Assembly: GCA_001896885.1 (NCBI GenBank)
Contig: MKRJ01000015.1
Coordinates: forward strand, 86,970 to 150,969
DNA length: 64,000 bases
Source: Rhizobiales bacterium 65-79
Lineage (GTDB): Bacteria; Pseudomonadota; Alphaproteobacteria; Rhizobiales; Rhizobiaceae
Direction of reading: 5' to 3'
Under the pieces are notes generated by a model that saw only the letters and a program-made list of their open reading frames with translations, made no database searches and had not been told where the DNA came from. Shown here piece after piece: positions 33,397 to 42,935 of this stretch; position 1 is the stretch's first letter; every line of letters begins with the position of its first letter. The translations under genes and the position numbers were made by a program.

Positions 33397-34014
33397 TCAC
33401 GCAAATTTCGCCGGTTCGCCCCGCAGCGCCTCTTCCAGCATCTTCTCGTATTTGCGGCGCGGCACGTCGATCGCGCCGAAGCGTTTCAGATGCTCGGTGG
33501 TGAACTGCGTATCGAGGAGGCTGAATCCGCGCGCTCTCAACCGCTCGACGAGGGCGACGAGGCAGACCTTGGAGGCATCGCGCTCGCGCGAGAACATGCT
33601 TTCGCCGAAGAAGACGCGGCCGAGCGTCACCCCATAGAGTCCGCCTGCCAGCCGTCCCTCGTGCCATGCCTCGACCGTATGGCAATGCCCGATCTCGAAG
33701 AGGCGGGCGTAAGCCTCGCGGATCGGCCGGTTGATCCAGGTGTTCCGCCGTTCCGCCCGCCGCTCGGCGCAGCCCTCGATGACGCCGGCGAAATCACGAT
33801 CGAAGGCGATCCCGAACGTGCCGCGGCGGATGGTCTTCGCCAGGCTTTTCGGCATGTGGAAGCCGTCGAGCGGGATGATGCCGCGCGTTTCCGGCCTGAC
33901 CCAGAACACTTCCGTGTCGTCGGCGTTTTCCGCCATCGGGAAAACGCCCGAGGCATAGGCTCTCAGCAAGAGGTCGGTCGGTATGCCGGAGCCGGGCGCG
34001 AGGGGGCGGGTCAT
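33397..34014 (-). CDS. aat: Leucyl/phenylalanyl-tRNA-protein transferase
   Basis: The 205-residue GNAT-like enzyme has the Aat marks [72 protein letters not shown] and [17 protein letters not shown]. It adds Leu or Phe to N-terminal Arg/Lys of proteins, making N-degrons read by ClpS (clpS is at 63 kb here). Start ATG 34014 precedes the conserved [11 protein letters not shown]; an upstream extension to 34101 is not conserved. Confidence 0.95.
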   Translation of the reverse strand: MTRPLAPGSGIPTDLLLRAYASGVFPMAENADDTEVFWVRPETRGIIPLDGFHMPKSLAKTIRRGTFGIAFDRDFAGVIEGCAERRAERRNTWINRPIREAYARLFEIGHCHTVEAWHEGRLAGGLYGVTLGRVFFGESMFSRERDASKVCLVALVERLRARGFSLLDTQFTTEHLKRFGAIDVPRRKYEKMLEEALRGEPAKFA

Positions 34015-34222
34015 CGTCGGGTCCGCCGCGTCCCTGGTGCGTGCTTCGCAGTTTTCCATGCCAGCATCGCGGCAGAGCGGGCGGCGTTCTTCTTCGACCA
34101 ATCCGCCGCGATAGAGACACGGTCGCGCCTCACGATGGGGAAGGCAGGCGCTCCACGCTCAAGACCGGCCATGCCGGTGGATTCGTCGTTGGAGAAGACA
34201 GATATGCGACGAGCACCGCTCG

Positions 34223-34300
34223 CCCTCATCCTGAGATGCGAGCCAGCACGGCGTCGATATCTACTCGCGAACATCTCCGGGCGAGCCTCGAAGGACGCAC
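34223..34300. repeat. Degenerate rhizobial intergenic repeat between accC and aat
   Basis: CCTCATCCTGAGATGCGAGC at 34224-34243 and GCGAGCCTCGAAGGACGC at 34280-34297 resemble the two halves of a repeat common in Rhizobiales, here degenerate and poorly paired. It lies in a 292-base gap (34015-34306); the rest of that gap shows no recognisable gene. Confidence 0.35.
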
Positions 34301-34306
34301 CTGGCG

Positions 34307-35650
34307 CTAAGTCGCCTTGGCCAAATATTTTTCCAGCCAATGGATGTCATAGTCGCCATTGGCGATGTCGGGATTGCCGATCAGGTCCTGGAAAAGCGGC
34401 AGGGTGGTCTTAATGCCGTCGACCACGAATTCGTCCAGCGCCCGGCGAAGCCGCATCAGGGCCTCGACACGGTTGCGGCCGTGGACGATGAGCTTGCCGA
34501 TCAGGCTGTCATAATAGGGCGGGATCTTGTAGCCCGAATAGACGCCGGAATCGACGCGCACGCCAAGCCCGCCCGGCGTATGGAAATGGTCGATCGTGCC
34601 GGGCGAGGGGGTGAAGGTGCGCGGATCCTCGGCATTGATGCGGCATTCGATGGCGTGGCCGTTGAACTGCACGTCCTTCTGGCCGACCGAAAGCCCGCCG
34701 CCCGACGCTATCCGGATCTGCTCATTCACGAGGTCGATGCCGGTTACCGCCTCCGTGACCGGATGCTCGACCTGCAGGCGCGTGTTCATCTCGATGAAAT
34801 AGAATTCGCCGTTCTCGTAGAGGAACTCGATCGTGCCGGCGCCGGAATAGCCGAGATCGGCGATCGCCTTGGCCACCGTCATGCCGATCCTGTCGCGCTC
34901 TTCGGCGTTGAGGGCGGGAGAGTTCGCCTCTTCCCAGACCTTCTGGTGGCGGCGCTGGAGCGAGCAGTCGCGTTCGCCCAGATGCACCGCCTTGCCGGCG
35001 CCGTCGCCCATCACCTGGACCTCGATGTGGCGCGGCTTTTCCAGATATTTCTCGATATAGACCGCGTCGTCGCCGAAGGCCGCCCCGGCCTCGGATCGCG
35101 CGGTCGAGAGAGCGACCGGCAGGTCTTCGGCGCTATGCGCGACCTTCATGCCGCGCCCGCCGCCGCCGGCGGCCGCCTTGATGATGACGGGATAGCCGAT
35201 CTCGGCGGCGATGCGGGCAGCCTCGCGGTTGTCGGTGACGCCGCCCTCGGAGCCCGGCACGACGGGAATGCCGAGGCGCTTGGCCGTGCGCTTGGCCTCG
35301 ATCTTGTCGCCCATGATGCGGATGTGCTCGGCCGAAGGGCCGATGAAGGTGATTTTGTGGGCGGCTAGGATATCGGCGAACTTGGCGTTCTCCGACAGGA
35401 ATCCGTAGCCGGGATGGATGGCGTCGGCGCCGGTGATCTCGCAGGCGGCGACGATCTGGTGGATGTTGAGATAGCTTTCGCGCGACGCCGGCGGGCCGAT
35501 GCAGACGCTCTCGTCGGCGAGCCTGACATGCATGGCGTCGGCGTCCGCCGTCGAATGCACCGCCACCGTCCGGATGCCGAGTTCCTTGCAGGCGCGCAGG
35601 ATGCGCAGCGCGATCTCGCCGCGATTGGCTATGAGGACCTTCTGGAACAC
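34307..35650 (-). CDS. accC: Acetyl-CoA carboxylase, biotin carboxylase subunit
   Basis: The 447-residue protein has [24 protein letters not shown] at the start, the ATP-grasp loop [16 protein letters not shown], the [16 protein letters not shown] turn and [20 protein letters not shown]. It carboxylates the biotin on AccB at the cost of ATP, the first step of malonyl-CoA synthesis. The start is GTG, with GGAG upstream, 13 bases after accB. Family length about 450. Confidence 0.97.
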   Translation of the reverse strand: MFQKVLIANRGEIALRILRACKELGIRTVAVHSTADADAMHVRLADESVCIGPPASRESYLNIHQIVAACEITGADAIHPGYGFLSENAKFADILAAHKITFIGPSAEHIRIMGDKIEAKRTAKRLGIPVVPGSEGGVTDNREAARIAAEIGYPVIIKAAAGGGGRGMKVAHSAEDLPVALSTARSEAGAAFGDDAVYIEKYLEKPRHIEVQVMGDGAGKAVHLGERDCSLQRRHQKVWEEANSPALNAEERDRIGMTVAKAIADLGYSGAGTIEFLYENGEFYFIEMNTRLQVEHPVTEAVTGIDLVNEQIRIASGGGLSVGQKDVQFNGHAIECRINAEDPRTFTPSPGTIDHFHTPGGLGVRVDSGVYSGYKIPPYYDSLIGKLIVHGRNRVEALMRLRRALDEFVVDGIKTTLPLFQDLIGNPDIANGDYDIHWLEKYLAKAT

Positions 35651-35663
35651 GCTCCGGCCCCGC

Positions 35664-36134
35664 TCAGTCGATGATCACGAGGGGTTCGCCGTACTCGACC
35701 GGCTGACCGTCCTCGACCAGGATCGCGCTGACCGTGCCCGCGCGAGGCGAGGGGATCTGGTTCATCGTCTTCATCGCCTCGATGATGAGGAGCGTCTGGC
35801 CCTCGCGCACGCTCTGGCCGACCTGGATGAAGGCGTCGGCGCCGGGCGCCGGCGAGCGGTAGCAGGTGCCGACCATGGGCGAGGGGACCGCGTTCTTGGA
35901 GGAGGCGTCGGTCGCTATCGGAGAGGACGAGACTGCGGCGACCGGCGCGGCCTGCGGAGCGGGCGCGGCATGCTGCACCGGAACGGTGAAGGATTGCGCG
36001 GCGGCCACCTGGCGGGAGACGCGAACGCGGAAATCGTCGCTTTCGATCTCGATCTCGGTCAGGTTGGTGTCGTTCAGGATACCCGCCAGGTCGCGGATGA
36101 GCTGCTGGTCGACATCGTTTTTCTTGCTAGGCAT
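35664..36134 (-). CDS. accB: Acetyl-CoA carboxylase biotin carboxyl carrier protein
   Basis: The 156-residue BCCP has an N-terminal recognition region ([27 protein letters not shown]), a flexible Ala/Pro linker (about 50-75) and the biotinyl domain with [15 protein letters not shown], biotinylated Lys at 122. MKTMN is the alphaproteobacterial form of the usual MKMMN. It carries carboxybiotin between AccC and the AccAD transferase. 28 bases separate it from aroQ. Confidence 0.96.
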   Translation of the reverse strand: MPSKKNDVDQQLIRDLAGILNDTNLTEIEIESDDFRVRVSRQVAAAQSFTVPVQHAAPAPQAAPVAAVSSSPIATDASSKNAVPSPMVGTCYRSPAPGADAFIQVGQSVREGQTLLIIEAMKTMNQIPSPRAGTVSAILVEDGQPVEYGEPLVIID

Positions 36135-36161
36135 TCGATTGCGCCCCTTTTTATCTTCTTT

Positions 36162-36596
36162 TCAAAGCCGCGCGGCAAGCGCCCGCAATGCCAGCTCGTA
36201 GCCGAACGGACCGAAGCCGCAGATCATCCCCGTCGCGACAGGGGCGACCATGGAGACGTGCCGGAACGGCTCGCGCGCGTGGATGTTCGACAGATGCACT
36301 TCCACGACCGGCAGCGGCGCCACCGACCTAATGGCGTCGTGGATGGCGATGGAGGTGTGGCTGTAGGCACCGGGATTGATCACGACGCCGGCGGCCTTCT
36401 CGCCCGCTTCCTGGATCCAGGAGACGAGATCGCCCTCATGGTTCGACTGGCGGAAATCGACCTCGATGCCGATTGCCTTGCCGGCCGCTCTGCAATCCTC
36501 ACTGATCTCGTCTAGCGTCTTGCCGCCGTAGATACCGGGCTCACGCTTGCCGAGCATGTTGAGATTGGGGCCGTTCAGTACGAAAACCGTTTTCAG
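36162..36596 (-). CDS. aroQ: Type II 3-dehydroquinate dehydratase with probable CTG start
   Basis: The 144-residue protein dehydrates 3-dehydroquinate in the shikimate pathway. The first ATG (36557) would cut off the NGPNLN strand that forms the active site. Going upstream, the frame gives [23 protein letters not shown] with catalytic Arg 18 and Tyr 23 in place, but no ATG, GTG or TTG. The codon in the expected start place is CTG (36596), 7 bases after AAAGGA. A CTG start is thus inferred. Lies ahead of accB-accC. Confidence 0.9.
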   Translation of the reverse strand: MKTVFVLNGPNLNMLGKREPGIYGGKTLDEISEDCRAAGKAIGIEVDFRQSNHEGDLVSWIQEAGEKAAGVVINPGAYSHTSIAIHDAIRSVAPLPVVEVHLSNIHAREPFRHVSMVAPVATGMICGFGPFGYELALRALAARL

Positions 36597-36702
36597 ATGA
36601 AAGTCCTTTCGCCGTGCGCGGAACCTCTACATCGGCTAAGTCCGCTACGCAAACGGCGCAAGTGCCTTCTTCCAGTGTCCACAGTCCGGTCGGCCTTCCC
36701 GC

Positions 36703-37530
36703 TCAGCACGTCGTGTGGTCGCAGGCGCGGACATTGGCGATCTTCTCGTCGAGCACCTTCTTGCCGAGCGCACCGAAGACCACTTCGTCGCCGACGACAT
36801 AGGAAGGCGTGCCGGAGATCGACAGCTTGTTGGCGAGATCGTAGGTGCTCTGGATATCCTGCTGTATCGTGGGGTCCTTCATTTCCTTGCGCAGGGCGGC
36901 TTCGTCGGCGCCGAGAGACACGGCGATCTTGATCGCCTTGTCCTCGTCGGCGCGGCCCTTGCCGCCCAGGAGCTGCTGATGGAAGTCGGCGTATTTCTCC
37001 GGCATCAGCTTGTTGAAGGCCATGGAAACAACGCTCGCCTTGACCGAATCCTCGCCAAGGATGGGGAATTCCTTGAGCACGAAGCGCAGATCCTTGTTCT
37101 CCTTGACGAGCGCCTGCATGTCGGGAAGCGCACCCCTGCAGAAGTGGCAATTGTAATCGAAGAACTCGACGACGCTGACCTTGCCGCTCGGATTGCCGAT
37201 GACGCCGTCATATGAGGCATCGAATATCTGCTTGGAGGTGCTTTCGATCATCTTCTGCTGGGCGACCCGCTGCGCCTCGCTCTGCTTCTTCTCGAGCGCA
37301 TCCTGAACCTCGAGCATCACTTCGGGATTCTTCACAAGATAATCGTGAATGATCGCCTCGATGGCCGCCCTGTCGGCGGCGCTGCTGAACGGTGCGTTGT
37401 CCGCGATCCTGACGACCTGCGGCGCGGCGCCGGCGGTTGCCGGCGACGCCATGCCCGAGACATAGCCGGCGGCGAGGATCGCCACGGAGACGGCCGCGCC
37501 GCCGATGGCGGTGAGAATTGCGTTTTTCAT
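36703..37530 (-). CDS. Periplasmic DsbA/Com1-like thiol-disulfide oxidoreductase
   Basis: The 275-residue protein has a signal/anchor helix (TAIGGAAVSVAILAAGYVSG), a helical dimerisation-like stretch (VMLEVQDALEKKQSEAQRVAQQKMI) and a thioredoxin domain with active-site CHFC near 127-130 and the cis-Pro loop SGTPSYVVG. It ends CDHTTC, adding two more cysteines. ScsC/BdbD/Com1-type proteins oxidise or isomerise disulfides in the periplasm. 106 bases lie between its stop and the aroQ start. Confidence 0.9.
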   Translation of the reverse strand: MKNAILTAIGGAAVSVAILAAGYVSGMASPATAGAAPQVVRIADNAPFSSAADRAAIEAIIHDYLVKNPEVMLEVQDALEKKQSEAQRVAQQKMIESTSKQIFDASYDGVIGNPSGKVSVVEFFDYNCHFCRGALPDMQALVKENKDLRFVLKEFPILGEDSVKASVVSMAFNKLMPEKYADFHQQLLGGKGRADEDKAIKIAVSLGADEAALRKEMKDPTIQQDIQSTYDLANKLSISGTPSYVVGDEVVFGALGKKVLDEKIANVRACDHTTC

Positions 37531-37764
37531 GGAGTGTCCTGTTCCCTTGCCTGGGCCGGCCGTTGTCCCGGCCGGAGATTTTCACGCCTCGCCACAGGGG
37601 ATATAGCGCCGGTTTTCGTCCATACGACCTTAATTGTTCGTGCCGTCCGAAGCCAATCAAGCCTTCGGGATCGGCATCGGAACAGCTGCCTTGTGGTCCT
37701 CACACCAATAGGGCATTTGTGCGGCGCGCCGCGAGTGGCGACGGAAGACAAGGAATGCCCGGCC

Positions 37765-38922
37765 ATGGCTGCACCCGTTTCGCGGAGAAGCGCCGTCGAA
37801 CCCTTCCATGCCATGGATGTGCTCGCGGAGGCGAACCGGCTGAAAGCGGCCGGCCATGACGTGATCTCCATGGCCGTCGGCCAGCCCTCCGATCCCGCGC
37901 CCGGGATCGTGCGGGAGGCGGCCCGCGCCGCGCTTGCCGACGGCCGTATCGGCTACACCGACGCGTTGGGGCTCACCGATCTGCGCGAGGCGATCGCCGC
38001 GCACTATGCCGAACATTACGGAGTCCAGGTGCCGGCAGGGCGGATCGTGGTGACCACCGGGTCGTCGGCCGCCTTCAATCTCGCCTTCCTGACCCTCTTC
38101 GATCCCGGCGACCGGGTGGCGATCACCGCGCCGGGCTATCCGGCCTACCGCAACATCATGGTCGTGCTCGGCCTGGAGGTCGTGGAAATCCCGCTCGGGC
38201 CGGAAGGTTACCTGACCGCGGCGCAGCTTTCGGAGGCGCATCGGGAACGGCCGCTCAAGGGCGTCCTCTTCGCCAGTCCGGCGAACCCGACCGGCGCGAT
38301 CATTCCCGAAGCGGAGCTCCGGAACCTGCTCGATGTCGCGGATACACACGGCATCGCGGCAATCTCGGACGAGATCTATCACCGGCTGAACTATGCCGGC
38401 CCCGACGTGACGGCGCTTGCGCTCCGGCCGGACGTGACGGTGATCAATTCCTTCTCGAAATATTATTGCATGACGGGGTGGCGCATCGGCTGGATGGTGC
38501 TGCCGGAAGAACTCGTGCGTCCCGTCGAGCGCGTACAGCAGAGCCTCTACATCTCGGCGCCGGAGATCTCGCAGCGCGCGGCCATCCGGGCCTTTGACGC
38601 CGGCAGGGAACTCGACGCGGTGAAGGGGCGCTACAGGAAGAGCCGCGCCATGCTGCTGAAGCGCCTGCCTGAGCTCGGCTTGCGCATCGCGGCGCCCATG
38701 GACGGCGCCTTCTACGCCTATTGCGACGTGTCGGCGCACACCAACGACAGCATGGATTTCGCGCGGCGGATGCTGGCCGAGGCGCATGTGGCGGCAACGC
38801 CCGGCCTCGACTTCGACACGGTCGAGGGGCATCGCTTCATGCGGTTCTCCTATGCCGGCAGCGTCGCCGACATGATCGAGGCGACGAACCGCATCGAGCG
38901 CTGGCTGGCGGGCTCGCGCTGA
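37765..38922 (+). CDS. Pyridoxal-phosphate aminotransferase class I/II
   Basis: The 385-residue fold-type I enzyme has the N-terminal HDVISMAVGQPSDPAPG, the substrate loop PANPTGAIIPEAEL, SDEIYHRL and the PLP lysine in SFSKYYCMTGWRIGWM. The family transfers amino groups between amino acids and 2-oxo acids; substrate is not readable. ATG 37765 has AAGGA upstream; the open frame starts earlier but lacks conservation. The 234 bases between it and dsbA hold the divergent promoters. Confidence 0.9.
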   Translation: MAAPVSRRSAVEPFHAMDVLAEANRLKAAGHDVISMAVGQPSDPAPGIVREAARAALADGRIGYTDALGLTDLREAIAAHYAEHYGVQVPAGRIVVTTGSSAAFNLAFLTLFDPGDRVAITAPGYPAYRNIMVVLGLEVVEIPLGPEGYLTAAQLSEAHRERPLKGVLFASPANPTGAIIPEAELRNLLDVADTHGIAAISDEIYHRLNYAGPDVTALALRPDVTVINSFSKYYCMTGWRIGWMVLPEELVRPVERVQQSLYISAPEISQRAAIRAFDAGRELDAVKGRYRKSRAMLLKRLPELGLRIAAPMDGAFYAYCDVSAHTNDSMDFARRMLAEAHVAATPGLDFDTVEGHRFMRFSYAGSVADMIEATNRIERWLAGSR

Positions 38923-39001
38923 AACTCATGACGATCGGGTTGCAATTCGCCCCCTCCCATAAAATTTCCCGGTCCGGGGAGCGGGTGCGGATTTTCGCCA
39001 T

Positions 39002-39637
39002 TCATCGATTGTAGCGCGGGCTGCCGAAATCCCGCGACTGCCGATCCCCCATCTGCTTCAGCCGGTAGTCGAGCAGGCGCTGGAAGCGGTCCTCGAAATT
39101 GACGTTCTCGACCCGGTCGAACTGCAACTGGGCGCGGTCATGCTCCTCCAGCACCCTTGCCGTGACCTGCTTCACCTTCGCCGACATTTCCGCGCATGTC
39201 GCGGCCGATCCGAGCGCCCGGATCGACTGCTCCAGATCGCGGGCATAGTTCTTGGCGATGTCGACATGCTGGCCCTCGTGACGGCTGATGTCGGAGGCAA
39301 GCGTGTCCCAGATGATGCGAACGGCGGCCTCGGGCCTGTGCCGCGGCCGCCAGCGCGGCAGGATCTCCCTGACCTTGAGGACGGTGTGCGTTCCCGAAAC
39401 CCGGCACCTGTCGCCATCCTGGCTGTAGGTCGTTCTGGTGATGAACCGCATCCGAGTCGCGCCGGGATGCTTGTGCCCGGAGCTCTCGACCCGCGGGCCG
39501 CGGCTTTCGAGCTGGGCTTCGATCCCGTCCAGCGTCGGGGCGTCGAGAGTATAGTAGCTGTAGCTCTTGACGACGCTGGCCGCCAGGCTGGGGCCGGCGG
39601 GCAGGATCAGGCACAGCGCGACCAATATCCGCTTCAT
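39002..39637 (-). CDS. DUF922 family exported protein, putative Zn-dependent protease
   Basis: The 211-residue protein has a signal peptide (KRILVALCLILPAGPSLAAS) and a core with the zinc motif HEGQH in SDISRHEGQHVDIAKNYARDLEQS, i.e. HExxH. DUF922 (secreted, putatively zinc-dependent proteases) has this layout. C-terminus is Arg-rich. ATG 39637 opens the signal peptide; the longer frame from 39721 is not credible. Confidence 0.82.
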   Translation of the reverse strand: MKRILVALCLILPAGPSLAASVVKSYSYYTLDAPTLDGIEAQLESRGPRVESSGHKHPGATRMRFITRTTYSQDGDRCRVSGTHTVLKVREILPRWRPRHRPEAAVRIIWDTLASDISRHEGQHVDIAKNYARDLEQSIRALGSAATCAEMSAKVKQVTARVLEEHDRAQLQFDRVENVNFEDRFQRLLDYRLKQMGDRQSRDFGSPRYNR

Positions 39638-39759
39638 CGACGAGGCCCTCCGCGACGCACCGTGCCGGCGGCGACAGGGTCCGGCAATGCAAATGTCGTT
39701 GATTTTCACGCCGGGGCGCATCAGAAAGCCACTCCAACGATGTGGAGCATCTTTCCAGC

Positions 39760-40605
39760 ATGACCGTACGCCGGTGGCAACTGGCTCATGGCCGCAGCCT
39801 CGAATTCGGTGCGGACGCGCTCGTCATGGGCATACTGAACGTCACGCCCGATTCCTTCGCCGACGGCGGGCGCCATTTTACGCCGGAAACCGCGCTGGCG
39901 CAGGCGGCGCGCATGCGCGGGGAGGGGGCGACGATCATCGATGTCGGCGGCGAATCGACCCGCCCCGGCGCCCGGCCGATCACCGCGAAGGAAGAGCAGG
40001 AGCGCATCCTGCCCATCATCGAGGCGCTGGCAGCGGACGGCGCGACCGTCTCCGTCGATACCTACCGGGCGGAGACGGCGCGGATGGCGGTCGCCAAGGG
40101 CGCGCATATCGTCAACGACGTATGGGGCGCGCAGCGCGAGCCGGACATCGCCCGCGTCGCGGCCGATACGGGAGCCGGTTTCGTCCTCATGCACACGGGC
40201 CGCGAGCGGCAAAAGGAGCCCGACGTCATCGCCGACCAGTTCGCCTTCCTGGAAAAGTCGATCGCCATCGCGCGCGCGGCAGGCGTTCCTGAAGCGAATA
40301 TCGTGCTCGACCCCGGTTTCGGCTTCGCTAAGGAGACGGCCGCCGACAATCTGGAACTGATGGCCCGCTTCGAGGAGTTGCACGCGCTCGGCTTTCCGCT
40401 TGCCGTCGGCACGTCGCGCAAGCGTTTCGTCGGCTCCGTCACCGGCCGCGCCGATTCCGACGACCGCGACGTCGGCACGGCGGCCACCAGCGTCATCCTG
40501 CGCATGAAGGGCGCCGTCCTGTTTCGCGTCCACAATGTCGCAATCAACGTGGACGCGCTCAGGATGACGGATGCTATGCTGGCGCACATGCCCTCCCAAG
40601 GATGA
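39760..40605 (+). CDS. folP: Dihydropteroate synthase
   Basis: The 281-residue TIM-barrel enzyme has MGILNVTPDSFADGG, IDVGGESTRPGA and the pterin-binding LDPGFGFAKETAADNLELM and GTSRKRFVG loops. It condenses p-aminobenzoate with hydroxymethyl-dihydropterin diphosphate and is the sulfonamide target. ATG 39760 begins MTVRRWQL; an in-frame GTG at 39742 is an alternative. Folate genes folB and folK follow in the same direction. Confidence 0.95.
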   Translation: MTVRRWQLAHGRSLEFGADALVMGILNVTPDSFADGGRHFTPETALAQAARMRGEGATIIDVGGESTRPGARPITAKEEQERILPIIEALAADGATVSVDTYRAETARMAVAKGAHIVNDVWGAQREPDIARVAADTGAGFVLMHTGRERQKEPDVIADQFAFLEKSIAIARAAGVPEANIVLDPGFGFAKETAADNLELMARFEELHALGFPLAVGTSRKRFVGSVTGRADSDDRDVGTAATSVILRMKGAVLFRVHNVAINVDALRMTDAMLAHMPSQG

Positions 40606-40614
40606 CATCTGCCC

Positions 40615-40974
40615 ATGCACGTGATCCGCATGAAGAATTGCGCGTTTTTCGCGCGCCATGGCGTCCTCGACGCGGAGGAGACGCTGGGCCAGCGATTCTA
40701 CGTCGATGCCGAGCTGACGGTGGAGGCCGGCGGGGCGCTCGCGGAGGACCGGATCGACGCGACGGTGGATTACGGCGTCGCCTTCTCCGTCATCCAGGAG
40801 ATCATCACCGGCCGCCGGCGCTACCTGATCGAGGCGCTGGCCCTGGAGGTGGCGAAGGCGCTGTGCCAGCGTTTTCCGCCTATCGTCAGCGCGGCGATTA
40901 CGGTGCGAAAGCCGAACGCGCCGGTGCAGGGCGTTCTTGACTATGTCGAGGCGACGGTTGTCTGGCCGCAGTAG
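40615..40974 (+). CDS. folB: Dihydroneopterin aldolase
   Basis: The 119-residue T-fold protein has FFARHGVLDAEETLGQRFYVDAEL, VDYGVAFSVIQEII and KPNAPVQGVLDYVEATV, which match FolB. It cleaves dihydroneopterin to hydroxymethyl-dihydropterin and glycolaldehyde. It starts 9 bases after folP; its last codons overlap the folK start. Confidence 0.95.
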   Translation: MHVIRMKNCAFFARHGVLDAEETLGQRFYVDAELTVEAGGALAEDRIDATVDYGVAFSVIQEIITGRRRYLIEALALEVAKALCQRFPPIVSAAITVRKPNAPVQGVLDYVEATVVWPQ

Positions 40975-41482
40975 AAACCTTGCCTGGCTGGGACTTGGCG
41001 GCAATCTCGGCGACCCGCAAGACGCCATGGCGAAGGCGTTGCAGGCGATCGATGCCGATGCGCAGACGCGGGTGAGTGTCGTTTCCTCGGTCTACCGCAC
41101 GCCGCCCTGGGGCAAGAAGGACCAGCCGGATTTCCAGAACGCCGCGGCCGGCGTCGAGACCACGCGCACGCCGAGGGAACTGCTTGACCTCTGCCTGGAG
41201 GCCGAGAGGGGACTGAAACGCGTGCGCGCCGAGCGCTGGGGGCCGAGGACCATCGATCTCGACATCCTGCTCTTCGACGACCTGACTATCGACCAGCCGG
41301 GGCTCCAGGTGCCGCATCCGCGCATGGTGGAGCGTGCCTTCGTGCTCCTGCCGCTTTCCGAGATCGCGCCCGAGCTTCAGGTGGACGGCAAGGAGATTTC
41401 GGCGCTCGCCGCATCCGTCGATGCAGGCGGCATCGAACGCATCACCACCAATGGCAATTGGTGGCGGGCGGGTTACGCCTGA
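40943..41482 (+). CDS. folK: 2-amino-4-hydroxy-6-hydroxymethyldihydropteridine diphosphokinase
   Basis: The 179-residue enzyme has LAWLGLGGNLGDP, VYRTPPWGKKDQPDFQNAA, RERWGPRTIDLDILLF (here RAERWGPRTIDLDILLF) and PHPRMVERAFVLLPL, the classic HPPK marks. It uses ATP to make the diphosphate that FolP needs. It overlaps folB by 32 bases from ATG 40943, coupling translation. Confidence 0.95.
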   Translation: MSRRRLSGRSRNLAWLGLGGNLGDPQDAMAKALQAIDADAQTRVSVVSSVYRTPPWGKKDQPDFQNAAAGVETTRTPRELLDLCLEAERGLKRVRAERWGPRTIDLDILLFDDLTIDQPGLQVPHPRMVERAFVLLPLSEIAPELQVDGKEISALAASVDAGGIERITTNGNWWRAGYA

Positions 41483-41581
41483 CACCAATCAGCGAGGGTT
41501 GGGCCGGCCGGCCAAGTCTGATATGGCCGGGCAACAATGCCTCGCTGCCGGCAACGAGGCCGGAAAAGAAGGAGTAGCGAC

Positions 41582-42247
41582 ATGTTTCCGAAGCGGCTGG
41601 TCGACGGCTATCACGCCTTTCTGGAAAACCGCTTCGTCAACGAGCACGGGCGCTACAAGTCGCTGGCCGAGAAGGGCCAGCATCCGGAGATCATGGTGGT
41701 GGGCTGCGTCGATTCGCGCGTGTCGCCGGAGGTGATCTTCGACGCATCGCCGGGCGAACTCCTCGTCGTGCGCAACGTCGCCAACATCATCCCGCCCTAC
41801 GAGGAGCACGGCGGCACCCAGCACGGCACGAGCGCGGCGCTGGAGTTCGGGGTGCAGGCGCTGCATGTGAAGCACATCGTCGTCCTGGGTCACGCCCATT
41901 GCGGCGGCATCCGCGCCTTCGCCGACGAGCAGGAGCCCCTGTCGCCGGGCGATTTCATCGGCCGCTGGATGTCGCAGATCGCGCCGGCGGCGGAGAGCCT
42001 CGGGCCGAAGGAGAAGCACGGGCACGAGGAATATCTGCGCAAGCTCGAATTCGCCTCGGTCGAACTCAGCCTGAAGAATCTGATGACGTTCCCCTGCGTC
42101 CGCATCCTGGTGGAGCGCGGCAAGCTCGAACTGCATGGCGCCTTCTTCGGCGTCGCGACCGGCCATCTCCTGGTCCGCGATCCGGCGACCGGCGTCTTCG
42201 AGGCCGTCGGAGGATCGTTCCGGGAGCGCCTGTCGTCGGCCTCCTGA
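41582..42247 (+). CDS. Beta-class carbonic anhydrase
   Basis: The 221-residue protein has the zinc ligands Cys 42, His 104 and Cys 107 and the Asp 44-Arg 46 dyad (GCVDSRV, LGHAHCGG), the beta-class active site. It interconverts CO2 and bicarbonate, needed by carboxylases such as AccC and PccA. AAGGAG precedes ATG 41582; 98 bases separate it from folK. Confidence 0.94.
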   Translation: MFPKRLVDGYHAFLENRFVNEHGRYKSLAEKGQHPEIMVVGCVDSRVSPEVIFDASPGELLVVRNVANIIPPYEEHGGTQHGTSAALEFGVQALHVKHIVVLGHAHCGGIRAFADEQEPLSPGDFIGRWMSQIAPAAESLGPKEKHGHEEYLRKLEFASVELSLKNLMTFPCVRILVERGKLELHGAFFGVATGHLLVRDPATGVFEAVGGSFRERLSSAS

Positions 42248-42310
42248 CATACGGTCCGGAGCGAATCGGCTAGGCTCCGGCCCGCCGTCAACCGGACCGA
42301 GAGCCTTTTC

Positions 42311-42853
42311 ATGCGCTTCCTGGCGATCTGCGGCAGCCTGCGCGCCGCCTCGACCAACCGCGTCCTTCTCGAAGCCTTCGCGCGCCATGCGCCAGAGGGC
42401 ATTGTCGTCGAGTTGTTCGAAGGGATGGCGGCGCTGCCGCTTTTCAACCCAGATATCGAAGCCTGCGGCAGGCCGCCGGCGGTGGCCGGGATGGCGCGGC
42501 GCGTCGGCGGAGCCGACGGACTGATCGTCGCCTCGCCCGAATACGCGCACGGGATTCCCGGTGTGCTCAAGAACGCGCTCGACTGGCTCGTTTCCGGCTT
42601 CGAGATCCCGCACAAGCCTGTCATGCTTGTGCACGCCTCCATACGCGGCGCCTTCGTGCGCGAGCATCTTTCCGAGGTGCTGCGGACGATGTCGACGCGG
42701 CTTCATCCGGGATCGGCCTTCGAGATCCACCTGGTCGGGAAATCGCCGGCCGAGGCGCGGGAAATGCTGGACCGACCGGAGGCACGGGACCTCATCCGGC
42801 GAACGCTCGCCGATTTCGCCGCCTTCGCGAGCATCAACCCGACCTCTGGCTGA
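42311..42853 (+). CDS. NAD(P)H-dependent FMN reductase (NADPH-dependent oxidoreductase)
   Basis: The 180-residue flavodoxin-fold protein has the phosphate loop GSLRAASTNR near 9-18 and the flavin-binding ASPEYAHGIPGVLKNALDWLVS (about 77-98) of the FMN_red family. Such enzymes reduce FMN, quinones or azo dyes using NAD(P)H. Starts 63 bases after the carbonic anhydrase; co-transcription is possible. Physiological substrate unknown. Confidence 0.9.
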   Translation: MRFLAICGSLRAASTNRVLLEAFARHAPEGIVVELFEGMAALPLFNPDIEACGRPPAVAGMARRVGGADGLIVASPEYAHGIPGVLKNALDWLVSGFEIPHKPVMLVHASIRGAFVREHLSEVLRTMSTRLHPGSAFEIHLVGKSPAEAREMLDRPEARDLIRRTLADFAAFASINPTSG

Positions 42854-42935
42854 GCGGCGGAACCAACGGATTTAAGGGAACCCTTGGCCTTCCATCCTGT
42901 TTCCCAAGGAGAGGCGCAAGCAAGGGAGCCGGAAG

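Noticed and set aside
34011..34340. A 109-residue minus frame in the accC-aat gap
   Set aside because: It overlaps accC and a degenerate repeat, has no motif and starts within noncoding repeat-like DNA.
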